A stretch of DNA of 64,000 nt from Pseudomonadota bacterium (GTDB lineage Bacteria; Pseudomonadota; Gammaproteobacteria; Burkholderiales; Methylophilaceae): NCBI GenBank assembly GCA_029556915.1, contig JAKQIT010000048.1, positions 62,001 to 126,000 of the forward strand. Direction: 5' to 3'. The position numbers and the translations under genes are program-made. Below are positions 8,350-16,775 of this stretch, one piece after another; position 1 is the stretch's first letter; each line of letters starts with the position of its first letter. The notes under the pieces are model-generated. The model did not search any database. It saw only the letters and a list, made by a program, of their open reading frames with translations, and was not told where the DNA came from.

Positions 8350-8368
8350 TGCGACTGACAATTGCGAC
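8350..8368. promoter_or_regulatory. Possible degenerate operator half-sites
   Basis: TGCGAC occurs twice (8350 and 8363) separated by seven bases, the same spacing as in the island palindrome, but both halves face the same way instead of inverted. A third GCGAC is at 8314. Located upstream of the GIY-YIG operon. This may be a weak member of the WYL-linked operator set or coincidence. Confidence 0.3.
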
Positions 8369-8404
8369 AATACATGCTGCTGCAGAAATTCAATTATAGA
8401 ATGT

Positions 8405-9295
8405 TTATAAAAGCTTACTTTCAATGGTATTGATTAACATGGTTTTATCAATAGTTATAGAAAAATATTGATGTGAAATTAGGTGATCTTTAAGCGCAGT
8501 TAATAAAAGTTTTGTTTGACGTGTTTTTATTAAAGCATAATAAATATAATCCAACTCTATTTCACTGCGATTCATGAAGATAAAATCAGCTCCAAACTTT
8601 TTAACGCAGAAAATAAATGCTTTTCTCTTTAACCATAAATCATTACCTGCAAAGTCTGGAGTGAGATGTGGGTTTTTTAATGCGATTTTCTGAATAATTT
8701 CGGCATCTGGTTTGTATTTAGCAAGGTACAAAAATGAAAAATATACTGATGGAAATACGGCATAAAATATGGATGAGGTTTGTTCCGCACCTCTTGCTTT
8801 CTTAGAAAGTATACTTTGAAAATTTAAGTCACTCCCTCCCACTAACCACCAGTTATAGTATGACGTTAATGTTTCATCAGCACATTCGATTAAGTAATCA
8901 CTATTGCTGATAAATTGAGTCCAACAGTTAATATCTTGATATAGCCTGGCATCACTGAGGGATACACTTAAGCCATCCTGATTTAGTTTGAGTTTCTCAA
9001 GAAATGTTTGAATAACATTGGTTGAAAAGTGTTCGTTGAGGATTTGGTAGATTGCTTTACTTGGATGAGCCAAAAGCATTTCCCAAATTCGACAAAAAAT
9101 AATATCAACAAATTCATTAACTCTTTTGAATTGTGCTGTATTGTTTAGCGCTACAGGAAGGCATTTACTTTCTTGAAAGTATGCAGGCATCCACACACTA
9201 ATTGACTTTGAATCCTCTACAATAAATTGATCAATAAAATTTTCTGATTCGGCAATGCTGAATGCATAACCACTTTGTGTACAATATCCGCACAT
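8405..9295 (-). CDS. Hypothetical protein with N-terminal CxxC
   Basis: 296 residues, not recognised. It begins with Met-Cys-Gly-Tyr-Cys, a CxxC pair at the extreme N-terminus, and is otherwise Leu/Phe/Ile-rich and probably helical, without signal peptide or transmembrane segments. It stands alone on the minus strand. Its upstream region holds a perfect copy of the island operator (9344-9362), about 50 bases before the ATG, placing it in the inferred WYL-controlled set. GGATAAA lies 12 bases before the start. Confidence 0.6.
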   Translation of the reverse strand: MCGYCTQSGYAFSIAESENFIDQFIVEDSKSISVWMPAYFQESKCLPVALNNTAQFKRVNEFVDIIFCRIWEMLLAHPSKAIYQILNEHFSTNVIQTFLEKLKLNQDGLSVSLSDARLYQDINCWTQFISNSDYLIECADETLTSYYNWWLVGGSDLNFQSILSKKARGAEQTSSIFYAVFPSVYFSFLYLAKYKPDAEIIQKIALKNPHLTPDFAGNDLWLKRKAFIFCVKKFGADFIFMNRSEIELDYIYYALIKTRQTKLLLTALKDHLISHQYFSITIDKTMLINTIESKLL

Positions 9296-9343
9296 GATAA
9301 AAATTTATCCATTTATTAAAATGACTTCATTTAAACATCAGTG

Positions 9344-9362
9344 TGCGACTCTCAATGTCGCA
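9344..9362. promoter_or_regulatory. Island operator, perfect copy (TGCGAC-N7-GTCGCA)
   Basis: A perfect inverted repeat of six-base arms around seven bases (TCTCAAT). It lies between the start of the 8405-9295 gene and the end of the WYL gene. Only the minus-strand gene at 9295 has a start nearby, so it probably controls that gene. The same pattern recurs at 10483, 10510, 16702 and 21118. Confidence 0.7.
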
Positions 9363-9471
9363 GAGCAGGTTTGGTTTTGAATTCAGAGTTTTGTATTAAG
9401 ATAAGCATAGTTAGACTTAAGTAGCTATTTTTTGGCTTTTATGGCTAGCTATAAATTCATTACCTATAATA

Positions 9472-10449
9472 TTAATGACTGTCTATTAACTTCCCCAAAG
9501 TAATGGGAAGAATAACTTCAACTTCATCTCCAAATCCGCGTAACCACCAACGCAATTGAGAATTGTCATTAATCGTAGCTGACACCATTAAATGACCTTG
9601 CTCATCAACCGTAATGACTTGATCTTTGCTTAGGGGTGTTTCATACAAATGCTGCCCAGCGGCATAGCTAAACTTTGCTTTAAACGCTATTTCACCATAA
9701 TCATTAAAACCCAACGCGCCAGATTCAGAATAGCTTTTAAGATTAAATCCCAATGGCCTAATGCTCGCAATATTCAGTAGCTTCACCTCTTTAAAACGAT
9801 GCAAGGCAAACAGGCGTATATCTTGGTACTTAAATACCGTCGCCACCAGATAACTAACAGCACCGCGCAATATGATGCCAAGTGGATGCAAGGTGAAAGC
9901 TTTATCGGCTTGATCACTGCGTGAACTATACAGTACATCAATTTGCATTTCTTGCAGCAGTGCTTCGTCAATTAGCGCGATGATGGTTACGTTAATTTCT
10001 GGCGCTAACAGCGGTTGACCGGCAAAGGCTACTGCAATTTTATCAGGCCAATGCGCTAAGGTTGAACTGGACTCACTCGATTTAAGTACATGGTCAGCCG
10101 CATCAAAATAGGGCTTTAATTGGCTTATCATGCCTGATGGCATGAGCTTAACTAAATACTGCTCAGCCAGCTTAAAAGTTAATGCTTGGCTTGGCGATAA
10201 ACCAGGCAAATCAAAACTGGGCGCATCGATAGACCAACTCCAACCATAAGGCTTTTCTCGCTCATCAGCGACTAGTGGAAATAGGGCCGACATGGCCTGT
10301 AAGTCACGCTCTACCGTGCGCTTAGTCACTTGGTAGCCCTCGCCAAGAATGCGCTCCATCAGTTCTCTGGCGGTTACTTTACGTGGATAGCGTGGAATAG
10401 ATCTAAGCATCATCCATTGCCTCAGCATTAATTCATTGGGATTGGCCAT
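9472..10449 (-). CDS. WYL-domain transcriptional regulator (HTH + WYL)
   Basis: About 325 residues. An N-terminal winged helix-turn-helix (TARELME...VTKRTVERDLQAM, near residues 25-65) is followed by a linker and a WYL domain near 185-230, where the signature reads SYLVA, and a C-terminal WCX-like region. This layout matches BrxR/CapW-type regulators that repress phage-defence operons and respond to nucleic acid or nucleotide ligands. Start could be ATG 10449 or GTG 10461; neither has a strong ribosome site. It is divergent from the AAA+ ATPase operon, with two tandem operator palindromes between them, which suggests autoregulation. Confidence 0.85.
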   Translation of the reverse strand: MANPNELMLRQWMMLRSIPRYPRKVTARELMERILGEGYQVTKRTVERDLQAMSALFPLVADEREKPYGWSWSIDAPSFDLPGLSPSQALTFKLAEQYLVKLMPSGMISQLKPYFDAADHVLKSSESSSTLAHWPDKIAVAFAGQPLLAPEINVTIIALIDEALLQEMQIDVLYSSRSDQADKAFTLHPLGIILRGAVSYLVATVFKYQDIRLFALHRFKEVKLLNIASIRPLGFNLKSYSESGALGFNDYGEIAFKAKFSYAAGQHLYETPLSKDQVITVDEQGHLMVSATINDNSQLRWWLRGFGDEVEVILPITLGKLIDSH

Positions 10450-10482
10450 ATTGTTGTTCACCGATGTATTTTAGTAGCTCAA

Positions 10483-10501
10483 CACGACAGATTGAGTCGC
10501 A
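10483..10501. promoter_or_regulatory. Island operator, tandem copy 1 (WYL/AAA+ divergent promoter)
   Basis: CACGAC-N7-GTCGCA, matching the island consensus with mismatches only in the two outer bases of the left arm. It lies 34 bases upstream of the WYL gene's ATG and is followed by a second palindrome 27 bases away centre to centre. Position in the regulator's own divergent promoter is typical of autoregulation. Confidence 0.65.
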
Positions 10502-10509
10502 TGATTCAT

Positions 10510-10528
10510 TACGACATAATATGACGCA
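10510..10528. promoter_or_regulatory. Island operator, tandem copy 2 (WYL/AAA+ divergent promoter)
   Basis: TACGAC-N7-GACGCA, one mismatch per arm and exactly the same seven-base spacer. It overlaps an upstream in-frame ATG (10521) of the ATPase frame, which argues that the ATPase really starts downstream at 10578. Confidence 0.55.
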
Positions 10529-10577
10529 TGTGCATGTTTTAATCAATACATTCAAAACACACTCACGTAAATACTCA

Positions 10578-12665
10578 ATGACACCAACCAACTACACATC
10601 AACCTCAGCGCAGGCAAACGAAATATTTCCCATTGAGTTAAAACGTCTTTGGTTGATGCGTATATTGGTTAAACTAAATGGGCTACGACGTTTGTTTGAT
10701 GACCCAAGCTACTATCTTTTAAGCTTTATTGGGGTAGAAAAAATCAATCTATCAAAAGCAGAAATGGTAAAGCTTGGCAAACAATTAAACGATGAGCATT
10801 TAGCCGCAGAGCGCAACGCAACCGTTACCGTTGGCGGCGATTTAGCTAATAATATCCACAGCTTGGCAAATTTAATCGGTTTAAATTTAATTGAGCAGTC
10901 AATTTTAGGTTTTGTCATTTTGGCAAATAATGACCGTGTGTTAAGCGATTGCGCAGAAACCATTAACACGCCTAATTTTATGAGCATCACCCGAGCGCTG
11001 GCCGAAATACTCAACATAGAAGAAGTGCTTATTAAAGAAGCTTTGCATCCAAATGCGCCATTAGCAAAAATGGGCATTGTAAAAGTAGATGTTGAAACAC
11101 CTTACTTGCGAGGTAAGTTTCGCTTTAGCATTGAAGACTTGCCCGTGCTCATGCTACAAAAAGACATGCCGATATTGCAAATATTAAAAGGCGCATTATC
11201 GCTAGCGGAGCCAAGTAAACTGGGCTTGGATGACTTTAGTTACGTGCAAAAAGATGTAGCAATTGTGCTGCCTTACCTACGTCAAGCCCTGCATCAGCAA
11301 GCTCAAGGGGTGAATATTTTATTTTACGGCCCACCAGGCACAGGTAAAACACAATTAGCCAAAACCATCGCTCACGAATTAGCCGCTTCATTGTATGAAG
11401 TTGCGGTTGAAATTAATACCTCAGCTAAAAGTGGCCCATCACGCTTACAAGCTTACCAACTAGGCCAATCCATTTTGGCAAAGCATAGCGCACTGATATT
11501 GTTTGACGAAGTACAAGATATTTTTGATGACGGCGACGCAACTAAAGCAGGCCATGCCAGCACAGCGCAAACACGCAAAGCACTGATAAACCAACTGCTA
11601 GAAAACAATCCCCTACCGGCTATTTGGGTGAGCAATAGCATCAGCTGTTTTGATGATGCGTTTATTCGCCGCTTTGATCATATTATTGAAGTTGGCTTTC
11701 CATCTGAGCAACAGCGCCAAACCATTTTAAACACGCACTGCCAAGCGCTACAACTATCGCCCAACGTTATTCAGCATATGGCGCAAACCAAGGCACTCAG
11801 CCCCGCCATTATTGAGCGTGCCGCTAAGGTGACGCGCTTAATATGCCAACAACAAAACAATACTGATACAGAAGCCGTATTTACACACTTGGTACATAAC
11901 ACCTTACGTGCGCAAGGCCACACACCAAACAAATTAAACACCCATGCACTAAGGTTTGACCCAAATTGGATAAATGCAGACGCCCCCATTACCCCGCTAA
12001 TGGAATATGTACTGGCCGATGGCAATATTCGCCTGTGTTTATCTGGCCCGCCCGGCACAGGCAAAACTGAGTTTGGCAAATGGCTAGCCACACAAGCCAA
12101 CCGCCCGCTGCATGTGCGAAGAGCATCGGATATTCTTTCAAAATATGTAGGCGGAACTGAGGAAAATTTAGCTTTAGTCTTTAGACAAGCAGAGCGCGAA
12201 AACGCAGTGCTATTACTAGATGAAGCTGACACCTATTTAAATGACCGCAATGACCTTAAACATAGCTGGGAGGTGAGCAGCGTAAACGAAATGCTAGTGC
12301 AAATGGAGGCTTTTAACGGCGTACTTATTGCAACCACTAATCGTTTAGAAGTAATGGACAGTGCTGCAATGCGCCGCTTTGACTTTAAAGTGCATTTTGA
12401 TTATTTAAAACCCAATCAAATTACTGCAATGTTACAAAACTTGGTTAACGCGCTGGGCTTAACCCCCAATGCAGCCGCGTGGTTAAACATCAACCACCAA
12501 TTAAAAGCATTAAGTCATATAACGCCTTCTGATTTTTCACTATTACAAAGGCAAATCATCATGTTAAGAAAAACACCCTCACTAGCTGATTTATATAGTG
12601 ACTTATTGGCAACCTCTCAAGGTAAGCAAAGTCAGCTCAACAAACCCTTTGGCTTTGTACACTAA
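10578..12665 (+). CDS. Tandem AAA+ ATPase
   Basis: About 695 residues from ATG 10578; in-frame ATGs at 10464 and 10521 are less likely because the operator pair lies there. A helical N-terminal domain (about 1-235) of unknown type precedes two AAA+ modules. Module 1: Walker A GPPGTGKT near residue 250, Walker B LILFDE near 305, RRFDH finger. Module 2: Walker A GPPGTGKT near 490, Walker B VLLLDE near 545, RRFDF finger. The Cdc48/ClpV-like tandem suggests a hexameric remodelling motor. The next gene's ATG (12712) follows 46 bases after the stop, so it is operonic with the 5'-nucleotidase and GmrSD-like genes. The target is unknown. Confidence 0.85.
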   Translation: MTPTNYTSTSAQANEIFPIELKRLWLMRILVKLNGLRRLFDDPSYYLLSFIGVEKINLSKAEMVKLGKQLNDEHLAAERNATVTVGGDLANNIHSLANLIGLNLIEQSILGFVILANNDRVLSDCAETINTPNFMSITRALAEILNIEEVLIKEALHPNAPLAKMGIVKVDVETPYLRGKFRFSIEDLPVLMLQKDMPILQILKGALSLAEPSKLGLDDFSYVQKDVAIVLPYLRQALHQQAQGVNILFYGPPGTGKTQLAKTIAHELAASLYEVAVEINTSAKSGPSRLQAYQLGQSILAKHSALILFDEVQDIFDDGDATKAGHASTAQTRKALINQLLENNPLPAIWVSNSISCFDDAFIRRFDHIIEVGFPSEQQRQTILNTHCQALQLSPNVIQHMAQTKALSPAIIERAAKVTRLICQQQNNTDTEAVFTHLVHNTLRAQGHTPNKLNTHALRFDPNWINADAPITPLMEYVLADGNIRLCLSGPPGTGKTEFGKWLATQANRPLHVRRASDILSKYVGGTEENLALVFRQAERENAVLLLDEADTYLNDRNDLKHSWEVSSVNEMLVQMEAFNGVLIATTNRLEVMDSAAMRRFDFKVHFDYLKPNQITAMLQNLVNALGLTPNAAAWLNINHQLKALSHITPSDFSLLQRQIIMLRKTPSLADLYSDLLATSQGKQSQLNKPFGFVH

Positions 12666-12711
12666 TCGATTAGTATTTAATTTAAACAAACAACTTAAGC
12701 CAATAACAATA

Positions 12712-13641
12712 ATGCGCACAACCGTAAACAAATCTAACCTAGCTACACCACAAGCACTTAATAAACTGGTTGTTGCTATTTCATCACGCGCTTTGTTTGA
12801 TTTGGTAGAAAGTCACCAAGTGTTTACCACCCAAGGGGTTGATGCCTACCATTCTTACCAAATTGCCAATGAAGATAAAGCGCTAGCACCTGGCATTGCC
12901 TTTAACATGGTTAAAAAGCTATTAGCACTTAATGACCGTGACCCACAAAACCCCAGAGTTGAAGTGATATTACTTTCTAGAAACAGTGCAGATACAGGCT
13001 TACGGGTTTTTCACTCTATACAGCACCACGGCTTAAACATTAGCCGCGCAGCATTTACCAGAGGGCGCAGCACATACCCTTACGTATCGGCTTTTGGTGC
13101 CCATTTATTTTTATCGGCCGACGCCAACGATGTTGCCGAAGCCTTAACTGAAGGCTTTGCTGCCGCAACCATTTTACCTTCTCATATTAGCAGTAACGAT
13201 AACCAACAGTTACGCATCGCATTTGATGGCGATGCCGTGTTATTTTCAGATGAAGCAGAGCGCGTATTTCAAGAACAAGGCCTAAAAGCCTTTACTGAAA
13301 GTGAAGTAAAAGCCGCTAAAACCCCGTTATCTGGCGGCCCATTTAAAGCCTTTTTAGCATTGCTGCACCAAATTCAAAGTGAATACCCAACAGAAAGCTC
13401 ACCCATACGCACCGCACTGGTTACCGCAAGGGCAGCCCCAGCGCACGAGCGCGCAATTAGAACATTAAGAGCTTGGAATATCCGCATAGATGAAGCCATA
13501 TTTTTAGGTGGGCTAGATAAAGGCCCATTTTTAAAAGCGTTTGATGCAGATATTTTCTTTGATGACCAAACTAAACATTGTGAATCAGCAAGACTGCATG
13601 TGGCTACTGGGCATGTGCCTAGTGGTGTTAAAAATAAATAA
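12712..13641 (+). CDS. 5'-nucleotidase family protein (PF06189-like)
   Basis: 309 residues from ATG 12712 (a long upstream extension overlaps the ATPase gene and is unlikely). It resembles the cytosolic 5'-nucleotidase family: AISSRALFDL near the N-terminus, a VILLSRNSADTGLRV segment, and FDGDAVLFSDEAE as the HAD-like acidic motif. The later FFDDQ segment is a second HAD-like acid pair. Such enzymes dephosphorylate nucleoside monophosphates. Placed between a tandem AAA+ ATPase and a GmrSD-like protein, it might lower nucleotide pools or process a signal nucleotide during infection. That is inference; the family also has housekeeping members. Confidence 0.78.
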   Translation: MRTTVNKSNLATPQALNKLVVAISSRALFDLVESHQVFTTQGVDAYHSYQIANEDKALAPGIAFNMVKKLLALNDRDPQNPRVEVILLSRNSADTGLRVFHSIQHHGLNISRAAFTRGRSTYPYVSAFGAHLFLSADANDVAEALTEGFAAATILPSHISSNDNQQLRIAFDGDAVLFSDEAERVFQEQGLKAFTESEVKAAKTPLSGGPFKAFLALLHQIQSEYPTESSPIRTALVTARAAPAHERAIRTLRAWNIRIDEAIFLGGLDKGPFLKAFDADIFFDDQTKHCESARLHVATGHVPSGVKNK

Positions 13642-13661
13642 ATTTAAAAGGATTTATATAA

Positions 13662-15449
13662 ATGTCTTATCAAAGTATTTCACTTCGGGAAGCAATTGAT
13701 AATATTAATACATCAGATTGGGTATTGCCTGCTACGCAAAGGCCATATGTATGGGGTGGAAGATATGAAGCTGAACTTTATATTTCAAAGTTATTCGATA
13801 GTTTGTTTAGAGAGTACCCTATAGGCGTAATAATTCTATGGCCAACAGACACGGTGGTTCCATTTCGAGAATTTATAGATCATTATAAAGATTCTGAAAT
13901 TTCAAAAGCAATTGAGGATGAAGGTAAGTGGGGTAACAAAAAATCACTGGTTTATGATGGACAGCAGAGACTTCAAACGCTGTATTCTTGCTTGAAGTAC
14001 ACATTTAACAATAGAGTTTTAACGTTTGACTTACTTTGGGAAAAAAATATTGGTGATGATGATAATTTAACTAGTGGATTCACTTTTCACGAACGCTCTA
14101 ACGTTTTACCTTGGAACGAAATCAGATTGAACGAGCTTTTCGGAAAGAATATTGATCAGGAAATTAAGGTCAGAAAAGAAATATTTAAAAAAGCATTAGA
14201 TAACTCCGTTTCTTTAACGGATGAGAGTCAAGAAGTAATAGAGAAAAATTTAAGTCAATTATGGAAAGTCTTTGTTACTACAGATAAAAAATCAATTTCT
14301 TATTTCTCAATTCCTAGTAATTCAGATATTGAAGTTAATGAGATATTCCAACGATTAAACTCAAGTGGGGTGCCTCTATCTCAGGCCGATTTATTACTCT
14401 CTCGTATTAAAGAGAAATCCCCAGATTTTGAAGAAAAACTAATTAATGCATCCGCTGAAATCAAAGGAAAGTCAGGATTTGAAATCGATCAATATTTGAT
14501 TATTCAATTACTTTTCTTAATAGTCAAAGGAGAGGTAAGACTTGAAGCTGTCAGAGTCAACAAGAATGAATTAAACGCATTTGTTTCGGCATGGGATCAC
14601 TTGGCTCGGCCACTGCAAGACTTCTTTATCGAGTTTCTTGGGGAGCAGTTTAAGATAAATCATGAAGCAATAATACCAAGTAAAAGAGCCTTATTCCCTC
14701 TAATAATATACTTCTTTAATATATATAAACACGAATACACATTTAAGAAAGATGTGCATGAAAAAAGTGCCATCCTCACAAAATTAATGCAATTTTTTAT
14801 TAAATCTCAAATAAATAATTGGGATTTACAAAGATACATCGATAAGTTTACAAGAGTAATTAATGAACCATTTGAGAACCATGAAATTGCAGCTAAGCAA
14901 AAAGAGCCAGAGAGTTTTAATAAGAGAATGGAGATTGTTGACTTTCCATTAGAAAAAATAGAAGCTTACATAAACGAAGGAAAAGAACGCGATGCAAATA
15001 TGACCGAAGAGCGTTTCATAAACAAACGCCTATTTGCTCTTAAAATTTTATGTTTTGATAAATCCTATAATTTTTCACCTTCAAAAAGTCGTTTCAGTCC
15101 AGAGATTGACCATATTTTCCCTAGAAAATTGAAAGCGCAGTCAGAAAACTTTGCGAGTGAAGTTGACATTTTGTGGAATTTGCAACCTGTAAGAGGCGAA
15201 ATTAATGGATACAAATCAAATTATCATCCAAAAGATTTTTTTAATGATAAGTTATATAACTCTTCAGGTGACTTAATCAGTGGCGGTAAGTATTTTGGAG
15301 AATATGACTTTGTTCCTGATAAAGAATCATTGGAATGGGATAACCCCTTAACATTTATAGAAAATCGACGTTCGAAAATGTTGCAAAGATTAAAGAGTAG
15401 GTATGATCTATCTATAGTCGAAAAAGCTAACACAGCTGATAAAATATGA
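13662..15449 (+). CDS. GmrSD-like protein (DUF262 + DUF1524/HNH)
   Basis: 595 residues. The N-terminal DUF262 (ParB/sulfiredoxin-like fold) shows RPYVW near 27-31 and the DGQQR nucleotide-binding motif at 99-103. The C-terminal DUF1524 HNH nuclease shows EIDHIFPR near 481-488 and a WNLQP...Asn segment near 504. This is the architecture of GmrSD-type type IV restriction enzymes and of BrxU, which cut glucosylated or otherwise modified phage DNA. AAAAGGA lies about eight bases before the ATG. It is third in the AAA+/nucleotidase operon, and its stop overlaps the start of a decayed DUF2779 gene (ATGA), a further sign that it came as part of a multi-gene unit. Confidence 0.87.
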   Translation: MSYQSISLREAIDNINTSDWVLPATQRPYVWGGRYEAELYISKLFDSLFREYPIGVIILWPTDTVVPFREFIDHYKDSEISKAIEDEGKWGNKKSLVYDGQQRLQTLYSCLKYTFNNRVLTFDLLWEKNIGDDDNLTSGFTFHERSNVLPWNEIRLNELFGKNIDQEIKVRKEIFKKALDNSVSLTDESQEVIEKNLSQLWKVFVTTDKKSISYFSIPSNSDIEVNEIFQRLNSSGVPLSQADLLLSRIKEKSPDFEEKLINASAEIKGKSGFEIDQYLIIQLLFLIVKGEVRLEAVRVNKNELNAFVSAWDHLARPLQDFFIEFLGEQFKINHEAIIPSKRALFPLIIYFFNIYKHEYTFKKDVHEKSAILTKLMQFFIKSQINNWDLQRYIDKFTRVINEPFENHEIAAKQKEPESFNKRMEIVDFPLEKIEAYINEGKERDANMTEERFINKRLFALKILCFDKSYNFSPSKSRFSPEIDHIFPRKLKAQSENFASEVDILWNLQPVRGEINGYKSNYHPKDFFNDKLYNSSGDLISGGKYFGEYDFVPDKESLEWDNPLTFIENRRSKMLQRLKSRYDLSIVEKANTADKI

Positions 15450-15634
15450 AAAATGTTCGCTCCCTCACCAAATCCCGCTTCAAACTCGCACTTGAATGCC
15501 TGACTAAGCTGTATTATTCAGGCAAGCCAAATGAGTAACGTGACACCCTATCTGAAAATGCTTTTATAGCAACTTTGGCTGAGGGTGGTCTAGTCGGAAC
15601 GCTGACAAAGTTTCGCTATTATGAAAGAGTGTAA
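15446..15634 (+). pseudogene. Relic of a DUF2779-type nuclease gene (5' fragment)
   Basis: Starting at an ATG that overlaps the GmrSD-like stop, the frame codes a DUF2779-like N-terminus (LTKSRFKLALEC-TKLYY). It meets TAA at 15536, and in the same frame continues with ATLAEGG and a short tail before a second TAA at 15632. The internal stop and the loss of the remaining about 400 codons show a truncated, dead gene. An intact DUF2779 gene of a different subtype lies at 17865-19343. Confidence 0.65.
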
Positions 15635-15668
15635 ATCCTTGAAAGATATACTCTTGAAAATATTGGTA

Positions 15669-16127
15669 TCACACAGTTAATTTGATGCCAGCGTATTCAA
15701 GCCGAGCTTCTACAAGTCCATTTTCCCAATTCCAGTTTGGGGGCATAGTTGTTTTGAACTTAAGCACATGATCAAGATGATGAGCCTCTTCTTTAGTGAT
15801 ATGGGCGATAGCTAAGTATTTTTCTAACATATGGGCAACGTCATTTTCGACTTTAGTGAGATCTTTGTTAGAGTCCAAGCCTTCCCAAAACATTTCAAAT
15901 GCCCGATTACGTAATAGTGCGCAGGGTACAAGGTGTTCTTTATGTCCGCCGCCTTTTAATGATTTTCCTAGGTTCCGTGGGTTACCAACAAGCACATCAA
16001 ATAATCTTGAGTGCACTCTAACTTCGCGTTTTGGATCATCTTTTTGCTCTTCCCATAAATGCCTTAAAACCCACGCCAATCGCTCATAAGTACGGAAATG
16101 CAATTCTTCTGCGGTAAATTTACTCAT
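15669..16127 (-). CDS. Hypothetical protein, possibly a small HNH-like protein
   Basis: 152 residues, rich in His, Glu and Arg, with no signal or membrane segment. A GHKEHLVPC segment near residue 83 and a later ITKEEAHHLD segment loosely recall His-containing nuclease folds, but I cannot assign a family. It is 68 bases downstream of the 16196-16654 gene on the same strand and is probably in its operon, downstream of the operator at 16702. Confidence 0.55.
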   Translation of the reverse strand: MSKFTAEELHFRTYERLAWVLRHLWEEQKDDPKREVRVHSRLFDVLVGNPRNLGKSLKGGGHKEHLVPCALLRNRAFEMFWEGLDSNKDLTKVENDVAHMLEKYLAIAHITKEEAHHLDHVLKFKTTMPPNWNWENGLVEARLEYAGIKLTV

Positions 16128-16195
16128 ATTATTATTTCTTTAGACAAAAATTTATAATCAAATGTATTTGGTAACACCGTTAACAGTATTATTAT

Positions 16196-16654
16196 TTAAT
16201 CACAGACAACCTTTATATGCCATCCATTTATCCTACGGCCTAGTGATTCTGTCCATTGAACCCATCGTAGTAGCCACTGCTTATTGACTCTCACAAGTTC
16301 TATTGTAACTTCGAGCTTTTGGCTAGGAATTCCGATAGGAAATATGTCGGTTAGCATACTATCACCAACTAAAAATTGAGCCGTTGATCTCACCTGCAAA
16401 ATCACTTCATCAGTACCAGTAAGTGACAACGCAGTTTCTAGCACTCGTCCAATATCTTCAACTGTAACAATACCCGAAGGGACAGCAATCATACCAGTCG
16501 ATTTAATTATTTTGTCTGGTGAGACTTGTAAAACTATGCTGAAGTCAGTTTTTGATTTAGTCAGATAAGCTAAGAAATCTTTATCAATAACTGCTAAATT
16601 TTCTGATAAACATATTTTATATTCCAGTTTATTTTGATTCATTTCGTTGTGCAT
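16196..16654 (-). CDS. Hypothetical protein
   Basis: 152 residues, not recognised; it looks like a soluble alpha/beta protein with a Trp-rich C-terminus. The ATG at 16654 is preceded by an AGGGGG ribosome site at short spacing, better than the internal ATG at 16642. It is divergent from the 16776-19343 operon, and the shared 121-base promoter region contains the island operator. Confidence 0.55.
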   Translation of the reverse strand: MHNEMNQNKLEYKICLSENLAVIDKDFLAYLTKSKTDFSIVLQVSPDKIIKSTGMIAVPSGIVTVEDIGRVLETALSLTGTDEVILQVRSTAQFLVGDSMLTDIFPIGIPSQKLEVTIELVRVNKQWLLRWVQWTESLGRRINGWHIKVVCD

Positions 16655-16701
16655 ATTTACCCCCTAAGTGCGAATAACCAACTTGCATTAAACACATCCC
16701 A

Positions 16702-16720
16702 TGCGTCACATTGTGTCGCA
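16702..16720. promoter_or_regulatory. Island operator at a divergent promoter
   Basis: TGCGTC-N7-GTCGCA, one mismatch from a perfect palindrome and extended by A...T on both sides. It sits between the divergent genes starting at 16654 (minus) and 16776 (plus). A possible plus-strand promoter has TTGACT at 16735, so the site would lie just upstream of the -35 box on that side. Confidence 0.65.
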
Positions 16721-16775
16721 TAGCGGCTTTAAAATTGACTTATATTAGTTTTATTTAAAAATAGAGTAAGTTTTA

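Noticed and set aside
8350-8368. A sixth full operator upstream of the GIY-YIG operon
   Set aside because: The two half-sites have the right spacing but are direct, not inverted. I list it only as a low-confidence half-site pair.
10464-10577. N-terminal extension of the AAA+ ATPase with in-frame ATGs at 10464 and 10521
   Set aside because: It overlaps the two operator palindromes and begins two bases from the WYL frame's GTG, leaving no room for a promoter. The start at 10578 leaves a normal divergent spacer.
13662-15449. DUF262 protein as a plasmid ParB partition protein
   Set aside because: The DGQQR motif is ParB-like in fold, but the C-terminal HNH (DUF1524) and the lack of ParA and centromere-like repeats point to a GmrSD-type nuclease.
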